A stretch of 35,025 bases of DNA from Crocinitomicaceae bacterium (lineage in GTDB: Bacteria > Bacteroidota > Bacteroidia > Flavobacteriales_D > Parvicellaceae), in NCBI GenBank assembly GCA_002716065.1, contig PAZE01000052.1, forward strand, positions 1 through 35,025. Direction: 5' to 3'. The notes below the pieces were generated by a model that did not search any database, had not been told where the DNA came from, and saw only the letters and a program-made list of their open reading frames with translations. The position numbers were made by a program, and so were the translations under genes. Positions within the stretch are counted from its first letter, which is position 1, and the number at the start of each line of letters is the position of its first letter. Shown piece after piece: positions 1 through 6,468 of this stretch.

Positions 1-750
1 ACAACGATTTACACGGTAACGGGAACGGATGGTAACGGTTGTGTAAATACGGATCAGGTGGCTATAACAGTAAACGCACTACCTACAGTAGATGCTGGGA
101 TCGATCAAACTGTTTGCTTTGGATCGAGTGTGATTTTATCGGGATCAGGAGCTACAAGCTACTTATGGGATAATGGAGTGATAGATGGTGTATCGTTTAC
201 TCCTACAGTTGGAACAACGACCTATACGGTAACGGGAACGGATGGTAACGGTTGTGTAAATACAGATCAGGTAGCAGTAACAGTAAATGCACTACCCACA
301 GTAGATGCTGGAGTAGACCAATCGGTATGTATAGGATCGAGTGTGACTTTATCGGGGTCAGGAGCTACAAGTTATGTATGGGATAATGGAGTGATAGACG
401 GTGTGTCGTTTACAGCATCTACGCTTGGCACAACGATTTACACGGTAACGGGAACGGATGGTAACGGTTGTGTAAATACGGATCAGGTGGCTATAATAGT
501 AAACGCACTACCTACAGTAGATGCTGGGATCGATCAAATAGTATGCAATGGATTTGCCGTTGTGCTTAATGGATCTGGTGCTGTTAATTACAATTGGAAC
601 AATGGAGTGGTAAATGGGTTAGCATTTGTTCCTCCTGTTGGTTCTACCAATTACATTGTGATTGGAACAGATGCTAATGGATGTTTGAATTCAGATACCA
701 TGACAGTTTCTGTAAATTCTCAACTCAATATTGATATGATTTCTGATTCT
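1..750 (+). repeat. Tandem ~213/216-base coding repeats
   Basis: Equivalent points of successive units fall at 1, 214, 430 and 643, giving spacings of 213, 216 and 213 bases. Units at 1 and 430 match at 108 of 109 bases (1-109 against 430-538; the only difference is C68/T497). The unit at 214 is closely similar, and the unit at 643 is strongly diverged. Each unit encodes one 71-72 aa domain of the surface protein. Confidence 0.9.
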
Positions 751-3033
751 ATTATTTGTTTGGGAAATTCAATTGATTTATATGCTGATACAAATGGGAT
801 GTTGGTAGAACAATTTACAATGACATTTGATAGTCCTTTTAGCTATTCAACAATTAATACCAATCTTCCTGGAAGTTATTACATTAAAGTTAGTGGCGTT
901 TACACGGCAACAGGAATGCCTTTAAATAGAGATGGTGCTTTTAATTTTGGAAATAATCCACCTACACAAAACTATGAGTGGAAGTGGAATGGTCAAAATC
1001 CAAGTACTCAAACAGCTTCAATTCCATCTTATAATGCTTCTCATGTTTATACATTAGCATTCAATGGTGGATTATCTCAAACTTTTTCTTTCTCTGAAAA
1101 TATAAATGCCCCAGGTTATAATCCTTCTTGGTGGAATGATAACTTTGGAAGTTTGAATTTTGAAATATATTATTTTGGAAATATTCTATGGTCTAACGGA
1201 GATACCAACTCAATTACTAATGTATCTCCAAATCAAACGACTAATTATTCTGTAATAATCGATTATGGTAGTGGATGTTCATCAAGCGGAAATGTTGATA
1301 TAACGGTTTCTAATCCTTTATACACCGAAACCATTACTAATGCAAATTGTGGTTTTTCGGATGGTGAGATTACCCTTACAGCAAGTAATGGAATAGTGCC
1401 ATATCAATACTCAATTGATGGCGGGGTAAGTTTTCAAAATTCTGGACTTTTTACGAATTTATTTGGTGGAGTTTATTCTGTTGTTGTTGAAGATTCTGTA
1501 GGTTGTCAGGCATCGGGGTCGATAAATCTTATTGCTAATCCTGGACCAACTATCGATAATGTTGCTCTTACAGATGAATTATGTAATGGTGATTGTCTTG
1601 GTTCTATTGCTATAATGTCTCCCAATGCTGTTGCATATAGCTTAGATAATATAACTTTCCAGAGTTCCAATTTATTTGACACTTTGTGTGCTGGAATTTA
1701 TATAGTTTATGCACAAAATTCCATAGGTTGTGTTACTGTAGATACTGTTGAGTTATTTTCCCCTTTATCGTTGTCACTAAATATTTCTAATGATACTATA
1801 ATTTGTCAAGGAACATCAGTTCAGTTAGAAGCCATATGTCAGGGTGGAGTAGGTGGTTATGCTTATCATTGGGATAATGGTTTTACAACTTCATCAATTA
1901 ACGTATCACCTTCTTCTAATCAAACCTATTGTGTTGGCGTTTCTGATGCTAATGGTTGTGAAACCAATCAATTGTGTGTTAGTGTGGATTTACATCCATC
2001 GTTAAATTTAAATAGTTTAACGGATACTTTGATATGCGATGGTGATTCAGCTCAAATAACTGCATTAGCTACATTAGGTGATGGGGGTCCATATAATTAT
2101 GTTTGGGATCAGGGATTAGGAAATGGTCAAAGCCATTATGTTAGTCCTTCATCAACTACAACGTACAATGTTGTTGTTTCTGATGGATGTGAGTCATTAA
2201 ATTCTAGTTTAACGGTTTCAGTAAGTCCAATACCAGCGATTAGTTTTACTGCATCTAATTTAGATGGTTGTATGCCAGTAGATGTTACCTTTTATGATTT
2301 AAATGTTCCTCCAGGGGCACAATGTTTATGGGATTTTGGCGATGGTGGAACAAGTGTAACTTGTGATTCTGTTAGTTATCAGTTTACTACACCTGGTTGT
2401 TGGGATATTGCACTTAACATAACTACTGCTGATGGGTGTTTATCTTCTCATATTGAATCACAATATGTATGTGTTTATGAATATCCAACTGCAAGTTTTT
2501 CATTTACACCTAATCCAACAACTTTATTGAATACTGAAATTAATTTTCAAAATTACAGTACTAGTGCTTCAAATTATCTATGGACTTTTGATGTTAATGG
2601 AAATCCTGCAAGTTCAACTAATGAAAATCCGATATATACATTTAGTGATACTCAAGAAGGAGAATATGTGGTTTGTTTAGATGCCATTAGCTCTAATGGG
2701 TGTATTGATGTTTCATGTCAGACAGTTGAAATTAATGATGTGTTTTTGGTTTATGTTCCAAATGCATTTACTCCTGGTGGTGACGATAACATAAACGATA
2801 TTTTTATTCCTGTTGTCAATGGCGCTAGTGTTAAAAACTTTGATTTTTATGTTTTTAATAGATGGGGTGAGCTGGTTTTTGAATCTCACCACGAAAGTGA
2901 GGGTTGGGATGGTTTTTATAAAGGAAAATTAGCTAAGCAGGATGCTTATGTATGGAAACTTAATTTAGTAGACGAGGCTACAAATAATTTTCATCAGTAT
3001 ACAGGAAATGTACTTCTTTTAGGAAAGAAATAA
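1..3033 (+). CDS. Secreted T9SS type B (gliding-associated C-terminal domain) repeat protein, 5' truncated
   Basis: The frame is open from base 1, and the first possible start (GTG at 58) lies inside a repeat, so the true start is upstream of the window. The visible protein begins with tandem Ig/PKD-like repeats of 71-72 residues. Each has a Cys near the start (as in VDAGVDQSVC), a YxWDNGV strand and a TGTDGNGC segment. Further degenerate repeats follow, then a PKD-type domain around residues 750-830 with WDFGDGG. The last ~90 residues (VPNAFTPGGDDNINDIF, FNRWGELVFES, WDG, DAYVWKL) match the gliding motility-associated C-terminal domain (CHU_C), the type B T9SS sorting signal. From family knowledge it should be exported by the Sec system, then by T9SS, and attached to or released from the surface, with adhesion likely. 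The first repeats use ACG threonine codons heavily, unlike the rest of the gene. The family call is secure; the specific role is unknown. Confidence 0.9.
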   Translation, partial: TTIYTVTGTDGNGCVNTDQVAITVNALPTVDAGIDQTVCFGSSVILSGSGATSYLWDNGVIDGVSFTPTVGTTTYTVTGTDGNGCVNTDQVAVTVNALPTVDAGVDQSVCIGSSVTLSGSGATSYVWDNGVIDGVSFTASTLGTTIYTVTGTDGNGCVNTDQVAIIVNALPTVDAGIDQIVCNGFAVVLNGSGAVNYNWNNGVVNGLAFVPPVGSTNYIVIGTDANGCLNSDTMTVSVNSQLNIDMISDSIICLGNSIDLYADTNGMLVEQFTMTFDSPFSYSTINTNLPGSYYIKVSGVYTATGMPLNRDGAFNFGNNPPTQNYEWKWNGQNPSTQTASIPSYNASHVYTLAFNGGLSQTFSFSENINAPGYNPSWWNDNFGSLNFEIYYFGNILWSNGDTNSITNVSPNQTTNYSVIIDYGSGCSSSGNVDITVSNPLYTETITNANCGFSDGEITLTASNGIVPYQYSIDGGVSFQNSGLFTNLFGGVYSVVVEDSVGCQASGSINLIANPGPTIDNVALTDELCNGDCLGSIAIMSPNAVAYSLDNITFQSSNLFDTLCAGIYIVYAQNSIGCVTVDTVELFSPLSLSLNISNDTIICQGTSVQLEAICQGGVGGYAYHWDNGFTTSSINVSPSSNQTYCVGVSDANGCETNQLCVSVDLHPSLNLNSLTDTLICDGDSAQITALATLGDGGPYNYVWDQGLGNGQSHYVSPSSTTTYNVVVSDGCESLNSSLTVSVSPIPAISFTASNLDGCMPVDVTFYDLNVPPGAQCLWDFGDGGTSVTCDSVSYQFTTPGCWDIALNITTADGCLSSHIESQYVCVYEYPTASFSFTPNPTTLLNTEINFQNYSTSASNYLWTFDVNGNPASSTNENPIYTFSDTQEGEYVVCLDAISSNGCIDVSCQTVEINDVFLVYVPNAFTPGGDDNINDIFIPVVNGASVKNFDFYVFNRWGELVFESHHESEGWDGFYKGKLAKQDAYVWKLNLVDEATNNFHQYTGNVLLLGKK

Positions 3034-3040
3034 GTTTTTT

Positions 3041-3907
3041 TTAAGGTGAGTTATAGGGTCTTTTATCTACGCTTGACTGCTGTACATCAATATCTTGAAT
3101 GTATATCCACTTTCCTTTTTCCAATTTAAAAGCATCAAAACTTAGATCTGTTACATACCAGTCTTTCATTCCTTCTAAATTTGGTGATTTTGGAGTAAGA
3201 TGATCAAAAATAATTAGCTCTTGTTTTTTTGATTTTTTGTATTTCAATGACATGTAAGAGTTTTTGTTGTATTGAAAAATAACTCGTCTTTTAGTTCTAA
3301 AATCATCAGAAATAAAAATAGGTAAACCGAATTTTACAGCATCTTTTTTATGAAATGCCATAGACTCAATAATTTTTTTATTAGAAAATTGATTATTCCC
3401 ATCCCAACCTAAAAGAGTGTATATGGTACTGTTTGGTTTTTTTATAGGAATAATTTTATAATAAAGAGCTCCATACCATGTTTTATCACTGTAAGATAAA
3501 TATTCTGGGTCGAAAGCAGACGCAGATTTGTCCTGTAGTTTTATAATAGAATATTGTTTAGATTTTGGATTGTACTTTAGTATTAAACAGTGATAAATAT
3601 GCTCTTGTTTAGGAAGCTCAATATTCCAATTAAAAATTCTAAAAGCATTATCTGGAGAAGTTATTGTACTCATCATTTTAGAAAGAGAGTCAAATTTAAA
3701 TGTAAATGCCTGATCATGGCTTAGTACCTTTCTAAGGTAATTTTCAAAATCAATATTTAATTCAAATGCTTTTTTTAAATCTTTTTCATTTCTAGTTTTT
3801 GTTAACAAAGAAATGAGGGTGTCTTCATGAAATATAAGTGAGTTGGTTTTTTGACTAAAACAACATGTACTTAAAAAAAGAAGAGCTATTAGATAAATTG
3901 ATTTCAT
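3041..3907 (-). CDS. Exported protein of unknown function
   Basis: 288 aa beginning with a signal peptide: MKSIYLIALLF, then STCCFSQ. Cleavage before SQK by signal peptidase I is likely. A lipobox reading using one of the two cysteines is possible but weaker. The mature part is soluble and basic, with central motifs WYGALYYKI and YTLLGWDGNN, which I recall from conserved but uncharacterised Bacteroidota proteins. No catalytic motif is recognised. It ends 8 bases from the convergent surface-protein gene and is followed upstream by the ferredoxin gene on the same strand (65-base gap). Start is the ATG at 3907, directly in front of the hydrophobic signal. No function is proposed. Confidence 0.75.
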   Translation of the reverse strand: MKSIYLIALLFLSTCCFSQKTNSLIFHEDTLISLLTKTRNEKDLKKAFELNIDFENYLRKVLSHDQAFTFKFDSLSKMMSTITSPDNAFRIFNWNIELPKQEHIYHCLILKYNPKSKQYSIIKLQDKSASAFDPEYLSYSDKTWYGALYYKIIPIKKPNSTIYTLLGWDGNNQFSNKKIIESMAFHKKDAVKFGLPIFISDDFRTKRRVIFQYNKNSYMSLKYKKSKKQELIIFDHLTPKSPNLEGMKDWYVTDLSFDAFKLEKGKWIYIQDIDVQQSSVDKRPYNSP

Positions 3908-3971
3908 GGATTTGAAGGGTCTAAAATATGTCTAAAGAAACATAACGATAGAATTGACAAGAAGTTACTCT

Positions 3972-4331
3972 TTAAGATTGAGAATTATGAAGACTATCTT
4001 TTTTTGCTAGTAATTCTTCTTCAGATTCTTGAAAATTTTCATCATCAACACAGCAATCTACAGGACATACTGCTGCACATTGTGGTTCTTCATGGAATCC
4101 AACACACTCAGTACATTTATCAGTTACGATATAGTACACATCCATATCAACTGGTTCATTTGATTCATCAGCATCTTTTTTTAGTTTAGAATTGTGTCCG
4201 TTATAGAATCCTTTTATAGATGTACCTTGGGAAAAGGTCCATTCTGCTCCACCTTCATAAATGGCATTGTTAGGGCACTCAGGTTCACAAGCCCCACAAT
4301 TTATACATTCATCTGTAATTTTAATAGCCAT
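3972..4331 (-). CDS. 4Fe-4S dicluster ferredoxin
   Basis: 119 aa. Cluster one is bound by [12 protein letters not shown] near the N-terminus (CxxCxxCxxxCP). The second set, [18 protein letters not shown], has the extended CxxC-x8-CxxxCP spacing of Alv-type bacterial ferredoxins, and the two sets should hold two low-potential [4Fe-4S] clusters. The tail is acidic. There is no signal peptide, so it should act in the cytoplasm as an electron carrier. It is transcribed divergently from the LuxC-like acyl-CoA reductase with only 41 bases between the start codons. I recall this pairing in other Bacteroidota, which suggests (not proven) a shared redox role. Start is the ATG at 4331, with a TAnnTTTG box 27 bases upstream. 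Confidence 0.92.
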   Translation of the reverse strand: MAIKITDECINCGACEPECPNNAIYEGGAEWTFSQGTSIKGFYNGHNSKLKKDADESNEPVDMDVYYIVTDKCTECVGFHEEPQCAAVCPVDCCVDDENFQESEEELLAKKDSLHNSQS

Positions 4332-4344
4332 TTATAAATGTTGT

Positions 4345-4352
4345 TATTTTTG
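4345..4352 (+). promoter_or_regulatory. Predicted -7 box of the acyl-CoA reductase gene
   Basis: TATTTTTG matches the Bacteroidota -7 consensus TAnnTTTG and lies 20 bases before the ATG at 4373. It would give a leader of about 15 nt. No clear -33 TTG is seen. Confidence 0.55.
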
Positions 4353-4357
4353 CACTG

Positions 4358-4365
4358 CAAAGATA
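4358..4365 (-). promoter_or_regulatory. Predicted -7 box of the ferredoxin gene
   Basis: On the minus strand this reads TATCTTTG (TAnnTTTG), 26 bases ahead of the ferredoxin ATG. It faces away from the plus-strand box at 4345-4352. Both sit on a perfect inverted repeat, TTTGCA-C-TGCAAA, at 4349-4361. Confidence 0.6.
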
Positions 4366-4372
4366 TATAAAA

Positions 4373-5431
4373 ATGGTTTTTTCTTCTTTAGGTAAAAAAA
4401 TATCTACACTAATTGAGCTAGGAAATGTGTTTAGAGCTATTGGTAATAATTTAAAATGGCCTGGTTATTCTTTAGGAATAAATGAAGTAGAATATGTCTC
4501 ATTTCAGGATTTAATTCCTTCGGTTAAGAGCCATAATGGATGGTTCACAATGGATGCAATTATGTACTGTTTAAATGGATGGGCTAATTTATTTACCAAA
4601 GAAAAGTTAGATCTATGGGTTGCTAATTATTCTTTTGATGAAAAAAATGAGGCTAAAACTGTAGCTTTAATATGTGCTGGTAATATTCCTATGGTTGGAT
4701 TTCATGACTTGATATGTGGGTATTTAGCTGGTAAAAAATTAATTATAAAGTTATCTTCAGATGATAATGTTTTAATCCCTGCCGTTGTTGATCTAATGAG
4801 TAAATATGACGAAAATGTTCATTCTCAGATTGTTTTTGAGAAAAATAAATTAAAAAAATTTGATGCAGTTGTTGCTACCGGTAGTAATAATACTTCTCGA
4901 TATTTTAAGGATTATTTTGGGAAATACCCTAATATTATTAGAAAAAGCAGGACCTCTATTGCGGTTTTGGATGGTAGTGAGTCAGATGAAGACTTAGAAG
5001 ATTTTTCTGAAGATGTTTTTACCTATTATGGTCTAGGTTGTAGGAATGTTACCAAAGTTTACCTGCCTGAAGGATTTGATATTAATCGAATTTTTAAAGG
5101 GTTTTTTAAAAAAAGTGATGTAATTCATAATAATAAATATGCAAATAATTATGATTACCATAAAGCCATTTTTTTGTTGGAAAATTATTCATTATTAGAA
5201 AATGGATTTATTCTTCTTAAAGAAGATAAATCAATATTTTCACCCATTGGAACCCTTTATTATGAGTTTTACAATAATTTAAAAAATCTAGAAGATTTAA
5301 TTGATCAAAATAGAGATCAGATTCAATGTAGAGTTGGAATAAATGGAATTCCATTTGGTAAGGCCCAAAAACCTGAATTGTGGGATTATGCTGATAAGGT
5401 AGATACAATGAAATTTTTAAGCTCAATTTAA
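4373..5431 (+). CDS. LuxC-family acyl-CoA reductase
   Basis: 352 aa, shorter than LuxC of luminous bacteria (about 480 aa) but as usual for the Bacteroidota branch. LuxC enzymes reduce acyl-CoA or acyl-enzyme to a fatty aldehyde with NADPH. Landmarks: ALICAGNIPMVGFHD near residues 98-112 (nucleotide-binding part of the aldehyde dehydrogenase-like fold), VVATGSNNTSRYF near 167-178, and TYYGLGCRNVTK, in which Cys223 is the predicted acyl-accepting nucleophile. No luxA, luxB, luxD or luxE is present, so this is not a luminescence operon. The next gene is convergent. The ATG at 4373 follows a -7 box closely. The neighbouring ferredoxin may supply or accept electrons in the same pathway (inference). 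The physiological substrate is unknown. Confidence 0.87.
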   Translation: MVFSSLGKKISTLIELGNVFRAIGNNLKWPGYSLGINEVEYVSFQDLIPSVKSHNGWFTMDAIMYCLNGWANLFTKEKLDLWVANYSFDEKNEAKTVALICAGNIPMVGFHDLICGYLAGKKLIIKLSSDDNVLIPAVVDLMSKYDENVHSQIVFEKNKLKKFDAVVATGSNNTSRYFKDYFGKYPNIIRKSRTSIAVLDGSESDEDLEDFSEDVFTYYGLGCRNVTKVYLPEGFDINRIFKGFFKKSDVIHNNKYANNYDYHKAIFLLENYSLLENGFILLKEDKSIFSPIGTLYYEFYNNLKNLEDLIDQNRDQIQCRVGINGIPFGKAQKPELWDYADKVDTMKFLSSI

Positions 5432-5473
5432 ATTCTAAAATTCTGGTATTTAATAAATGTTAAAGGAAATTTC

Positions 5474-5977
5474 TTAATGCAGGTAAGCTTCGATTTTATC
5501 TTTATTGAACTCAACAGTAATGTGTTCTTGAAGAGTAGTAGATAAAGTTAATCCAACCCAATCAGCTCTAATAGGAAACTTTCTGTGTCTTCTGTCAATT
5601 AATACAACTGTATTAATTTGTTTAGCGCCTTTTTGAGTAATTACACTTGCTGCATGCATCAATGTTTTTCCAGAGTTTAAAACATCATCAATAAGAACAA
5701 CAGTTTTATTTTTCAATTCAACTTCTGGTTGAATTGAAATGGGCTCACTTAATGGGTCTTTTTTATTTACTTTAAGTTCGATTAGATTTACATTAATTGA
5801 GCTTACAAGGGAAAAGTTAGTTAATATCTTTTCAGATAATACAAAACCTTTGGATGAAATTCCGACAAAAATTAGATCCTTTTCAAGATGATATTTTTCA
5901 ACTATTTGATAGGCAATTCTTTTGATTTTTTGGTTTGCTGAATTGCTATCTAGTATTAAGGTTTTTTGATCTACCAT
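5474..5977 (-). CDS. Phosphoribosyltransferase (PyrR/Hpt-like)
   Basis: 167 aa, the normal size for a type I phosphoribosyltransferase. VVLIDDVLNSGKT at residues 93-105 is the PRPP-binding loop: two acidic residues, then the small-residue turn that grips the phosphate. VGISSKGF near 38-45 fits the pyrophosphate-binding loop. Such enzymes join PRPP to a base (hypoxanthine, guanine, uracil) or, as PyrR, regulate pyrimidine genes. The sequence alone does not settle the substrate, and no pyr or purine gene is nearby. It is a single-gene unit convergent with the acyl-CoA reductase gene. A TAnnTTTG box lies about 20 bases upstream of the ATG at 5977. Confidence 0.87.
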   Translation of the reverse strand: MVDQKTLILDSNSANQKIKRIAYQIVEKYHLEKDLIFVGISSKGFVLSEKILTNFSLVSSINVNLIELKVNKKDPLSEPISIQPEVELKNKTVVLIDDVLNSGKTLMHAASVITQKGAKQINTVVLIDRRHRKFPIRADWVGLTLSTTLQEHITVEFNKDKIEAYLH

Positions 5978-5996
5978 TTTTGTGAAATTAATAGTT

Positions 5997-6004
5997 CAAA
6001 TGTA
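5997..6004 (-). promoter_or_regulatory. Predicted -7 box of the phosphoribosyltransferase gene
   Basis: Minus strand reads TACATTTG, an exact TAnnTTTG, 19 bases before the ATG. It falls immediately after the stop of the lipoprotein gene (6010), so the phosphoribosyltransferase can be expressed apart from the TonB operon. Confidence 0.55.
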
Positions 6005-6009
6005 GTTTA

Positions 6010-6468
6010 TTATTTTCTAATAAAAATGAACTCTACAGAATATCCTGAAGGAATTTTGGGAACTAATACACAATTGTCAATTTTGTTTTCTTCAATACAA
6101 TTTCCACATTCAATAAGTTCAATAGTAAAAATATATTGCTGTTGTTCAGGATTGATTTCAAGGTATCTTTTTACTTTGAATTTACATTGCCCCCATATTG
6201 TTTTACCCAATAGGGTGAATTTACTGAAATCTATTTCATTGAACAGGCATATAGTCTGGTTACTATGGGCATAGGTTGATAAAAGGTTGTATTCATCAAT
6301 GGAATTAATAACAAAACAACTATCGGGGTTTACAAGTAATGAGCAGTTAGAGCATGGATTAATAGTTGATATTTCTTGGCTGTTTAATTCTTTTTTTCCC
6401 CAACATTTTGGTGATTTATGACAAGAAGATAATCCAAAAAGTAAAAAAATATATAGTAATAAGCGCAT
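6010..6468 (-). CDS. Cysteine-rich lipoprotein, last gene of TonB operon
   Basis: 152 aa from the ATG at 6468. The frame stays open for 30 codons upstream, inside the TonB receptor gene, but this ATG is the better start: it overlaps the receptor stop as TAATG (translational coupling) and begins a clean lipoprotein signal, MRLLLYIFLLFGLSSC, with lipobox LSSC. Besides the lipidated Cys there are nine others, including CSNC, ECGNC and DSC, which could form disulfides in the periplasm or bind metal. No known family is recognised. Context implies work alongside the outer-membrane receptor encoded just upstream. It is not SusD-like: far too short, and it lacks SusD features. Confidence 0.72.
   Translation of the reverse strand: MRLLLYIFLLFGLSSCHKSPKCWGKKELNSQEISTINPCSNCSLLVNPDSCFVINSIDEYNLLSTYAHSNQTICLFNEIDFSKFTLLGKTIWGQCKFKVKRYLEINPEQQQYIFTIELIECGNCIEENKIDNCVLVPKIPSGYSVEFIFIRK

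Noticed and set aside
58-60. GTG at 58 as the start of the surface protein
   Set aside because: The frame is open upstream to base 1 and the codon lies within a repeat unit; the gene is simply cut by the window edge.
1-750. CRISPR-like array from the regular repeats
   Set aside because: The repeats are ~213 bases, in frame and protein-coding, with no short repeat/spacer pattern.
4373-5431. A bioluminescence operon, suggested by LuxC
   Set aside because: No luciferase, acyltransferase or synthetase genes are present; Bacteroidota LuxC-like proteins occur without light production.
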